Positions 15,405 to 21,306 of a DNA stretch of 21,306 nucleotides are shown here, piece after piece. Made by a program: the position numbers and the translations under genes. The stretch comes from Halieaceae bacterium UBA6060 (GTDB lineage Bacteria > Pseudomonadota > Gammaproteobacteria > Pseudomonadales > Halieaceae). Numbering within the stretch: position 1 is the first letter of the stretch; every line of letters begins with the position of its first letter. The stretch covers positions 1 to 21,306 of the forward strand of contig DIYG01000068.1 in assembly GCA_002428935.1 (NCBI GenBank), given 5' to 3'. A model generated the notes under the pieces. That model was given only the letters and a program-made list of their open reading frames with translations, ran no database searches and was not told the origin of the DNA.

Positions 15405-16412
15405 GTGGATGCGGACCTCTCCAGAGTACACTGGGACTCAGGCGAAGAACCCCCGGCCGCGAGGGCTGACGCCTGGGAGTCAGTGTTACGAGAATCACAC
15501 CTACCTTGGCGCCTGTCGAGCCGTCCTCGCGACGACTTTTCCGCTTCCCTGTCGATGCGCCAGTTTGATGGCTATCGTCTTATCCGCTGCGCCTGTGATG
15601 CCACCCGCGGCAGCCGTTCGGTAAACGAGATAGCTCGCACCAGCGGTCGGGCCCTGAGCCTCTTGCATCTGCGTCAAGGCAAGGAAGCCATCACCATTGC
15701 CGACAGCGAGATCATTCTTCACGCCGGCGACCTGGTGCTCTGGGATAGCGAGCGCCCCATGACCTTTGACGTACCCGAGCGCCTGGAAAAGCTCACCCTC
15801 ATGTTCCCCCACACGGCGCTTACGAGCATCTTTCCCAACGCGGAAGACTACGTAGGCAGAGTGATAACGCGCCGACCGGGCCTCTCAACCTTGCTCACGG
15901 ATTATCTGGAGACCATCGGTAAAGAGATGTGGACCATGAGTAGCGAAGATCTCACCGCCGCCATGAAACCAACAATGGATCTTCTCGCCACCGTGTTGAC
16001 CATGGAGTCGCGGCTGCCCAAGCAGTCCCTGCGGGCCTTATCCCTGACCCGGGTACAGAACTACATCATCAGTAATCTCACGGACCCGGGCCTAACGCCG
16101 GGTACCATTGCCAGCAGCAACGGCATTACCCCTCGGTATCTCCACCACCTGTTTGAAGATGTAGGTGCAAGCGTGTCCGCGTGGATCAAAGAGCGTCGCC
16201 TGGAGCGCTGTCGCGACGACATCCACTGCTCCGTGGCGACCGGTCGCAGCATCACGGACATTGCTCTCAGTTGGGGATTTAACGATCTGAGTCACTTCAG
16301 CAAAGCCTTCAAAGCGCAGTTTGAGTTATCACCGCGTGACTATCGTCGCCAGGTATCGCTGGAGCAAAACGCCGAGCGTCAAGTCGCCACGGATTCAAAA
16401 CCCTGGCAGTAG
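15405..16412 (+). CDS. AraC-family transcriptional regulator
   Basis: A 335-residue protein. Residues about 30-200 match the AraC-type ligand-binding region (LSLLHLRQGKEAITIADSEIILHAGDLVLWDSERPM; family AraC_binding_2). The C-terminal DNA-binding region has two helix-turn-helix units: about 231-250 (TPGTIASSNGITPRYLHHLF) and about 281-302 (SITDIALSWGFNDLSHFSKAF), ending in the signature FELSPRDYRR. The start is a GTG at 15405 with a poor ribosome site; no good in-frame ATG lies nearby. Divergent from the TonB receptor gene, it is the likely activator of the receptor-cupin-SDR group and perhaps of the convergent dehydrogenase operon. Its 3' end overlaps the E2 gene by 34 bases tail to tail. 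Confidence 0.92.
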   Translation: MDADLSRVHWDSGEEPPAARADAWESVLRESHLPWRLSSRPRDDFSASLSMRQFDGYRLIRCACDATRGSRSVNEIARTSGRALSLLHLRQGKEAITIADSEIILHAGDLVLWDSERPMTFDVPERLEKLTLMFPHTALTSIFPNAEDYVGRVITRRPGLSTLLTDYLETIGKEMWTMSSEDLTAAMKPTMDLLATVLTMESRLPKQSLRALSLTRVQNYIISNLTDPGLTPGTIASSNGITPRYLHHLFEDVGASVSAWIKERRLERCRDDIHCSVATGRSITDIALSWGFNDLSHFSKAFKAQFELSPRDYRRQVSLEQNAERQVATDSKPWQ

Positions 16413-17059
16413 TCACTCAAGAATTGGTTCGCTGGAGCGCCGTCAATCCAGCGGTGATCCACCGTTAGGGATAAGCCCATTACCGGGCGGATCAGAATCT
16501 GATCATCGACCACCCTGGGCTGTTTTAGTACGGCCGAGACACCCAGCAGGGCCACCTGCGGCGGATTGAGGATTGGCGTGAAGGACTCCGTGCGTCCCTT
16601 GCCCAGATTACTAACCGTGACGGTACCGTCGCGCATCTGCTCCGCCGCCAGCGTGCCCGCCCTGGCTTGCTCAATCAGCTCGCGACGAGCCTCTCCCAGG
16701 GTTTCCAAAGTCATGGCCTGGGCATCGCGCACCACCGCCACGGTCAGGTGTTCTGTAACGCCGATAGCCATCCCCAGATGAATCGCCGCTGCGGGCTGAA
16801 AGCTCTTATCGATCAACAGGCCATTAAAGCTGGGATACTGTTTCAAACACTTCACAAATACCCAGGCCGCCACGTCTTCCAGGGACAGAGGAACGCCTCG
16901 CTCACGGTGCGATGCCACCAATGCGAGCGCCTGGCTTGCATCGGCGCTGGCGTGAAAGCTCAGCTGTGCGGACTCCTTGAGACTGTCGGTCATCCGCCGG
17001 GCGATAAGCCCGCGCACACCGCTCAGCCTTACGGGCGAGGCTGCCGCAAGATCCGTCAT
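16379..17059 (-). CDS. 2-oxoacid dehydrogenase E2 catalytic domain, stand-alone
   Basis: A 226-residue acyltransferase. It begins directly at the catalytic domain (PVRLSGVRGLIARRMTDSL, residues 9-27) with no lipoyl domain and no peripheral subunit-binding domain. It contains VTVSNLGKGRTESFTPILNPP and the active-site segment DHRWIDGAPANQF with His202 and Asp206. Role: transfers the acyl group from lipoate to CoA. The start overlaps the stop of the lipoyl-domain gene by ATGA (17056-17059), so both halves are made together. A normal E2 is about 400 or more residues in one chain. Because the whole linker and binding domain are absent rather than frameshifted, this looks like a true two-gene arrangement. 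Confidence 0.92.
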   Translation of the reverse strand: MTDLAAASPVRLSGVRGLIARRMTDSLKESAQLSFHASADASQALALVASHRERGVPLSLEDVAAWVFVKCLKQYPSFNGLLIDKSFQPAAAIHLGMAIGVTEHLTVAVVRDAQAMTLETLGEARRELIEQARAGTLAAEQMRDGTVTVSNLGKGRTESFTPILNPPQVALLGVSAVLKQPRVVDDQILIRPVMGLSLTVDHRWIDGAPANQFLSDYCQGFESVAT

Positions 17060-17289
17060 AGGATGCGGGCGATGGGAGCTCCGATGACCACGACCCCCTC
17101 CTCTGGCACCAGAATCTCAAGGGTCCCTGAGGCGGGCGCCTCAATGTCGTGAGACACCTTCTCGGTAAGTAGTTCCGCCAAGACCTGACCGGCCTCCACC
17201 TGCTCACCGGACTGGTAGTACCAGGTGCCCACGACACCTTCCTGCTCGCTGTCCCACAAACCCTCGGGCACCTGTACATCCACCGACAT
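17056..17289 (-). CDS. Free-standing lipoyl-domain protein
   Basis: A 77-residue protein consisting of a single biotinyl/lipoyl domain: VDVQVPEGLWDSEQEGVVG, then YYQSGEQVEAGQVLAEL, the lipoylation site Lys44 in LLTEKVSHDIEAP, and SGTLEILVPEEGVVVIGAPIARI. It serves as the swinging-arm carrier between E1 and the E2 catalytic protein. The start codon shares one base with the E1-beta stop (TAATG at 17289), and the stop overlaps the E2 start. It ends right after the domain, with no Pro/Ala linker. Biotin carrier is excluded by the TEK rather than MKM context and by the neighbours. Confidence 0.93.
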   Translation of the reverse strand: MSVDVQVPEGLWDSEQEGVVGTWYYQSGEQVEAGQVLAELLTEKVSHDIEAPASGTLEILVPEEGVVVIGAPIARIL

Positions 17290-18326
17290 TAGCGCGTCTC
17301 CATCTGCTGTCGCGCTGCGGCTACGACCTGCTCTACATTGGGTAAAAGGGGCCGTTCCAGGGACGGCGAGAAGGGAATGGGCACGTCGGGATGGGCAATT
17401 CGCGCCGGCGCCGCTCGCAGAGATGAAAACGCACCGTCGCAAACCGTTGCGATAAGCTCGCCAGAAACCCCGAAGCTCAGGTAATCGTCATCGATCACCA
17501 CCATGCGTCCGGTTTTTTGTACGGAGCCTAGTAAGGTCTCTTTGTCTAAGGGCACAAGACTGCGTAGATCGATCACCTCTGCGCTCACACCCTCCATCGC
17601 CAGGGCATCGGCGGCCGCCAGAGCCACGTGCAAGGTACGACCAAACCCAACCAGACTGACGTCGCTTCCCGGTCGTTTGATGGCCGCCTTTCCCAGGTCC
17701 ACGGTATAGGAATCATCGGGCACATCCACCACGGTACCTTTTTCCGTGCCCAACCAGCCCATACCCTGGAGGGCCTTGTGATACATAAAGACCACGGGGT
17801 TGGGATCGCGTATCGCCGCCACGAGTAGGCCCTTGGCATCGTAGGCGTCAGAGGGCACCACGACTTTCATGCCCGGCAGATGAGCAAAAGTGCCGTAAAG
17901 GCACTGCGAGTGCTGCCCCGCGTCTCCATAGCCCCCACCTACAGAGGTCATCAGCACCATCGGGATCGGGGTTTGCCCACCGGAGAAATAGCAGTTCTTT
18001 GCGGCAAGGTTATAAATTGCGTCCATACACACGCCGAAGAAATCGACAAACATCAGTTCGACGATGGGGCGCAAACCCACGCTCGCCATACCGACGGCCG
18101 CGCCGATGAACGCTGTCTCGGAAATGGGCGTGTCGCGAACACGCTCTGCGCCAAACTCATCCAGCAGTCCCTGACAGTTGCCAAAAACACCACCGAGAGC
18201 GGCGATATCCTCCCCCATCACCACCACCCGTTCGTCGGCGCGCATCTCTCCGGCAATCGCCGTGGCCATGGACCGCGCTATCGTTAGGCGTTGACTGGCG
18301 GTTCCCTGGGTTGCTTGTGCAGTCAT
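17289..18326 (-). CDS. 2-oxoacid dehydrogenase E1 component, beta subunit
   Basis: A 345-residue transketolase-like subunit. The ATG at 18326, preceded by GAGG, lies 10 bases after the E1-alpha stop. Landmarks are VVVMGEDIAALGGVFG, RVRDTPISETAFIGAAVGMA with the TPP-activating Glu70, GLRPIVELMFVDFFGVCMD, GQHSQCLYGTFAHLPG with His139, VVPSDAYDAKGLLVAAIRDPNPVVF and VSAEVIDLRSLVPLD. With E1-alpha it forms the alpha2beta2 TPP enzyme that decarboxylates a 2-oxoacid or acetoin-like ketone. The sequence is of the acetoin/branched-chain/pyruvate AcoB-PdhB type; the substrate is not decided by inspection. Confidence 0.93.
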   Translation of the reverse strand: MTAQATQGTASQRLTIARSMATAIAGEMRADERVVVMGEDIAALGGVFGNCQGLLDEFGAERVRDTPISETAFIGAAVGMASVGLRPIVELMFVDFFGVCMDAIYNLAAKNCYFSGGQTPIPMVLMTSVGGGYGDAGQHSQCLYGTFAHLPGMKVVVPSDAYDAKGLLVAAIRDPNPVVFMYHKALQGMGWLGTEKGTVVDVPDDSYTVDLGKAAIKRPGSDVSLVGFGRTLHVALAAADALAMEGVSAEVIDLRSLVPLDKETLLGSVQKTGRMVVIDDDYLSFGVSGELIATVCDGAFSSLRAAPARIAHPDVPIPFSPSLERPLLPNVEQVVAAARQQMETR

Positions 18327-18336
18327 GGTTCCGTCC

Positions 18337-19323
18337 TCAGGCAAATACGCATTGGTAGGCTTCGTGAACTTCCGGCAGGGCCGACTCGCGGGCGTAGGCC
18401 ATCGCCTCATCGACCGCGTCCTGGGCTTCCCGCTCCATGTTTTCTTGATCTTCGGCGGACAGCAGGCCCCGTTCCGCGAGGGATTCGCTATAGCGAGGAA
18501 TGGGATCGTTTTGACTCAGGCCATCCATCTCTTCCCGGGGGCGATACTGCTCCGCATCACCCATGAAGTGTCCCTCGAGGCGGACCGTACTCAATTCGAG
18601 AAGGCTGGGGCCACCGCCGGATCGCGCTCGCTCGACGGCTTCCCCGGCGGCGCTGTAGATCGCCTCGGGATCATTCCCCTCAACGCGCACCCCTGGCATG
18701 CCATAAGCCACGGCGCGCTCGGCGTTGCTGGCAACAGCGGTAGAGGATCGTTTGCTTACGGAAATACCCCAGGCGTTGTCTTCAATGACAAACACCACCC
18801 CAACGTTCCAGACCGCCGCCAGGTTCAGGCTTTCGTGGAAAGCCCCCTGGTTCGCAGCGCCCTCGCCGATAAAACTCACGGCGATGCCTTCATCGCCGGC
18901 CAGGCGACGACCCAGCGCCGCGCCCACGGCAGGTCCCATCCCCTCGCCGATAATGCCGCTACAAGAAAAATTTACCGCCTGGTCGAACAGGTGCATGTGA
19001 CCACCCCGTCCGCCGGAAAGACCCGTTGTTTTACCGAAGATTTCCGCAGCCATGCCCTTGAGATCGACGCCCTTGGCGATGGCGATGTGGTGAGGTCGAT
19101 GGGTCGCGGTTACCACATCGTGATCCGTCAGATGAGCACAAACGCCGACGGCACAGGGCTCCTGACCGTTCGATAAATGCATCTCACCGGGGATGGGCCC
19201 ATCGGCCATATTGAAGCGTGGGCTTTTGCCCTCCATGTACGCTGCTTTTATGGCCTCTTCAAAGCGACGACTGAGCAGCATTTTGCGCAGCATCCAGTGA
19301 TGGACGTCTTTCTCGATAGCCAT
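18337..19323 (-). CDS. 2-oxoacid dehydrogenase E1 component, alpha subunit (acetoin-dehydrogenase type)
   Basis: A 328-residue TPP-dependent subunit, first gene of the four-gene operon. The ribosome site GGGAGA lies about 8 bases before the ATG. Motifs: SRRFEEAI, VTATHRPHHIAIAKG, GGRGGHMHLFD, the TPP-Mg signature GEGAANQG (153-160) through Asn183 in EDNAWGIS (the usual GDG reads GEG), and YRPREEMDGLSQNDPIPRY. The block order fits AcoA/PdhA-type E1-alpha proteins of about 320-330 residues. An insertion near FNMADGPIPGEMHLSNGQEP departs from the usual GFxHLYxGQEA. Role: decarboxylation of the 2-oxo substrate. No E3 gene is seen here, so lipoamide dehydrogenase must come from elsewhere. Confidence 0.92.
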   Translation of the reverse strand: MAIEKDVHHWMLRKMLLSRRFEEAIKAAYMEGKSPRFNMADGPIPGEMHLSNGQEPCAVGVCAHLTDHDVVTATHRPHHIAIAKGVDLKGMAAEIFGKTTGLSGGRGGHMHLFDQAVNFSCSGIIGEGMGPAVGAALGRRLAGDEGIAVSFIGEGAANQGAFHESLNLAAVWNVGVVFVIEDNAWGISVSKRSSTAVASNAERAVAYGMPGVRVEGNDPEAIYSAAGEAVERARSGGGPSLLELSTVRLEGHFMGDAEQYRPREEMDGLSQNDPIPRYSESLAERGLLSAEDQENMEREAQDAVDEAMAYARESALPEVHEAYQCVFA

Positions 19324-19571
19324 AGCTACGGTCTCCCTGTTGTCTACCGACGGTGCATGGCCACGGCAAAGACCAGGACACCGCAGGACCCGCTGTTTAG
19401 GTCCATGAGATACGGGACTACGGTAGCTCCTTGCCGGTGCAGGAACATGGGCGACAGCGCACTCAGGCTTGCCCGCGAGGGAATTTAGCGTTGTACGGGG
19501 CGCATATATCCTGACGCGGTGCTACGTCAGCGCTGAACGCTTGATGGATAGGGGCCCGAAGACCACAAGCT
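19324..19571. promoter_or_regulatory. Upstream region of the dehydrogenase operon with a 20-bp palindrome
   Basis: This 248-base gap separates the enoyl-CoA hydratase stop from the E1-alpha start. CTGACG (19511-19516) and CGTCAG (19525-19530) form a perfect inverted repeat with 8 bases between, a size typical of a dimeric repressor site. A second element, CTACGGTAG (19418-19426, palindromic), shares CTACGGT with 19326-19332 next to the ribosome site. No strong -35/-10 pair was found by eye. No T-run follows the palindrome, so a terminator role for the gene upstream is less likely. Confidence 0.4.
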
Positions 19572-20366
19572 CTAGGAGCCGGTAAACTTCGGCGGTCGCT
19601 TCTCGCCGAACGCGCGGATCGCCTCCTTGGCATCCTCGCTTAGGGCCAGAAGGCTCTGATGGCGGTTTTCCAGCGCCATGGCGGCCTCAAGCCCCGGGGT
19701 GTCCAGAGCGTGATTCAGCGCTTCCTTGGTCAGTCGCAGCCCCATGGGAGCTGCCTGCAACATGCGCTGCCCATAGTGTTCGGCGGCTTCGTCCAACTGC
19801 TCTGCACCCACAAGAGCGGCGAGGAGCCCCAGATCATGGGCCCGCTGCGCATCGATAAATTCACCGGTGAGCAGCAACTGGGAGGCGATGGAGCCATTGA
19901 CCAGGCGCGGAAGAAAATAGCTGCTACCCATATCGCAACCGGTTAGGCCGATATTCAGATAAGCGGCATTCATTCGCAGATCTTTCGCTCCGACGCGAAG
20001 ATCCGAGGCCAAAGCCAGGCTAAAGCCACCACCACAGGCGGCACCATGCAACGCAGCAATGATGGGCTGCGGGCATCGTCGCATCGCCAGATAAATGCGC
20101 GCGATACGGGTTTGGATGGCCCACACGGCAGCGGGTGTGCGCTCCGCTGGAGACAACTCTGGATCTTTGAGATCCAGGCCACTGCAAAAGTGCTTGCCCT
20201 CCGCCCGCAGGATGACGACCCGTATCTGCGGATTCTCCGCCAGACCCTCAAAGCAACGCACCAGCGCATCGACCATCGCCACGCTCAAGGCATTGCCGTT
20301 GTCGGGGCGGTTGAGGCTTACCCGCAACAGACCCTGATCTTCCACCAGTTCTAACGGTTCGCTCAT
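19572..20366 (-). CDS. Enoyl-CoA hydratase/isomerase family protein
   Basis: A 264-residue crotonase-fold protein. Oxyanion-hole segments are HFCSGLDL (59-66) and GAACGGGFSLALASDLRVG (108-126). At the two positions occupied by catalytic Glu in classical hydratase there are Ser116 and Tyr136. Instead the protein has GLTGCDMGSSYFLPRLVNG with Asp145, the pattern of dienoyl-CoA isomerase-like and EchA12-like subgroups. The C-terminus EAIRAFGEKRPPKF is standard. It probably isomerises or hydrates an unsaturated acyl-CoA; simple crotonyl-CoA hydratase activity is doubtful. Its ATG overlaps the meaB stop (20363-20366), so the two are coupled, linking acyl-CoA breakdown to methylmalonyl-CoA metabolism. 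Confidence 0.9.
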   Translation of the reverse strand: MSEPLELVEDQGLLRVSLNRPDNGNALSVAMVDALVRCFEGLAENPQIRVVILRAEGKHFCSGLDLKDPELSPAERTPAAVWAIQTRIARIYLAMRRCPQPIIAALHGAACGGGFSLALASDLRVGAKDLRMNAAYLNIGLTGCDMGSSYFLPRLVNGSIASQLLLTGEFIDAQRAHDLGLLAALVGAEQLDEAAEHYGQRMLQAAPMGLRLTKEALNHALDTPGLEAAMALENRHQSLLALSEDAKEAIRAFGEKRPPKFTGS

Positions 20367-21306
20367 GGAGCGCTCTCCTGAGTTTTGCTGATAGCTGGGC
20401 CGGGGAGCGCCTGGGCGAGAACAAGCTGCGCCGCCGCTTCGACGGTAACAGCACCGTCTTCCAACTGCTGTAGCTGCTGATGAAACTGTTCCGTGGACCG
20501 CGCACCGGCTAAGGCTCGGGCAAACTCTCGCTCGAGTTGCTGATCAAATTCTTTATGGAGTTGCAGTCGACGACGTGTAGCCATCTGTCCGGAGGCAAGG
20601 AGTTCGCGACGGACCCGCTGTATGGCGGCGGCAAGTTCAACGATGCCCTCGCCTTCCACAGCGATGGTCTCGATGATGGGTGGGCGTCGCTCTGCAGGTC
20701 GATTGATCAACACGGCTTCGAGGTCGCGACGGGTGTTTTCCAGACCCGGGCGATCCGCCTTGTTGATCACAAAGACATCGGCGATTTCCATCAGCCCAGC
20801 TTTGTTAGCCTGGATCTCATCCCCCCAACCGGGATTCAACACCACCACGATGAGATCGGCGGTATTCACCACTTCAAGCTCAACCTGACCCACACCTACG
20901 GTTTCAAGAATAACCAGGGGCCAACCGCAATCCTGCAACAACCGACGGGCGGCCTGCGTGGCCCGCGCCAGACCACCGTGATGGCTGCGTGTGGCCATGG
21001 AACGAATAAATACATTGGGGGCAGTGGCATGCTGATGCATACGCACCCGGTCTCCCAGAAGGGCACCTCTGGAGAGGGGCGATGAGGGGTCTACGGCCAA
21101 CACCGCCGCCGAGGCCTCATCTTCAAGCAAGGCTTTCGTCAGCGCGCTAACCAGCGTGGATTTCCCAGCCCCCGGTGCACCGGTGATCCCAACGCAAAGG
21201 GCCTGTTCACGATCAGTTGATATCAGGGGTAAGGGCGGTAGAGACTCGCCTCGTTCCGCCGCCGAGATGAGGCGGGCCAGCGCCCGGCGATCACCCTGAC
21301 GCGCCG
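20363..21306 (-). CDS. meaB: Methylmalonyl-CoA mutase-associated GTPase MeaB, 5'-truncated by window edge
   Basis: The frame is open to the right edge, giving 313 residues plus the stop; only a short N-terminal piece is missing compared with about 320-330 in the family. It begins within GDRRALARLISAAERGES, then the Walker A GAPGAGKST (21181-21155 on the minus strand), VLAVDPSSPLSRGALLGDRVRM, VFIRSMATRSHHGGLA, the G3 motif ETVGVGQ, GDEIQANKAGLMEIADVFVINKAD with the G4 NKxD, and a helical C-terminal dimerisation arm. MeaB proteins load and protect the B12 cofactor of methylmalonyl-CoA mutase. The mutase gene is expected just beyond this edge. The stop overlaps the start of the enoyl-CoA hydratase homologue. 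Confidence 0.95.
   Translation of the reverse strand, partial: ARQGDRRALARLISAAERGESLPPLPLISTDREQALCVGITGAPGAGKSTLVSALTKALLEDEASAAVLAVDPSSPLSRGALLGDRVRMHQHATAPNVFIRSMATRSHHGGLARATQAARRLLQDCGWPLVILETVGVGQVELEVVNTADLIVVVLNPGWGDEIQANKAGLMEIADVFVINKADRPGLENTRRDLEAVLINRPAERRPPIIETIAVEGEGIVELAAAIQRVRRELLASGQMATRRRLQLHKEFDQQLEREFARALAGARSTEQFHQQLQQLEDGAVTVEAAAQLVLAQALPGPAISKTQESAP

Noticed and set aside
16379..17289. Frameshifted single E2 gene
   Set aside because: Joining the frames would still leave no linker or binding domain, and the ATGA overlap with complete domains on both sides fits two genuine genes better.
18325..19176. 283-codon open frame on the plus strand
   Set aside because: It lies entirely antisense to the well-conserved E1-alpha gene and its predicted protein has no recognisable domain; long antisense frames are expected at this GC content.

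Overview
The window reads as a gene-dense stretch of a chromosome from a GC-rich Gram-negative bacterium. A TonB-dependent outer-membrane receptor, a lipoprotein and several exported proteins support this. The mix of spinster-type MFS transporter, TonB receptor, many VOC proteins, SDR, cupin and CoA-metabolism genes resembles marine Gammaproteobacteria (Halieaceae/OM60-like), but that placement is inference from gene style only. No tRNA, rRNA, CRISPR array, transposase or phage gene was seen. No gene-free stretch exceeds 300 bases.

Layout. Positions 1-5900 are a rightward run: a 5'-truncated adenine deaminase-like amidohydrolase, a HupE/UreJ-type membrane protein, a small VOC protein translationally coupled to a class-III aminotransferase, then an exported two-domain VOC protein coupled to a Tyr/Trp/Pro-rich lipoprotein. 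Positions 5961-9981 are a leftward five-gene operon in which four of five genes are joined by 4-base stop/start overlaps or a 7-base gap: VOC, zinc-independent MDR oxidoreductase, VOC, MFS transporter, alpha/beta hydrolase with an atypical nucleophile elbow. A DUF885 putative metallohydrolase (10164-11462) diverges from that operon and converges, across a nested inverted repeat, on a leftward TonB receptor-cupin-SDR group (11580-15139). An AraC-family regulator (15405-16412) diverges from the TonB receptor. Its 3' end overlaps by 34 bases the 3' end of a leftward four-gene 2-oxoacid dehydrogenase operon (16379-19323): E1-alpha, E1-beta, a free lipoyl domain and a free E2 catalytic domain. Upstream are an enoyl-CoA hydratase/isomerase-family gene and meaB, which runs off the right edge.

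How the parts may work together (inference). The receptor, AraC regulator, cupin, SDR, MDR, hydrolase and 2-oxoacid dehydrogenase look like a peripheral catabolic locus. A small organic substrate would be imported, oxidised or cleaved to a 2-oxoacid or diketone, and converted to acyl-CoA. The enoyl-CoA hydratase homologue and MeaB (chaperone of methylmalonyl-CoA mutase) point to an exit through propionyl-/methylmalonyl-CoA. The substrate cannot be named from sequence alone. The most unusual item is the dehydrogenase E2, which is split into a 77-residue lipoyl protein and a 226-residue catalytic protein, with no recognisable E1/E3-binding domain in either part.
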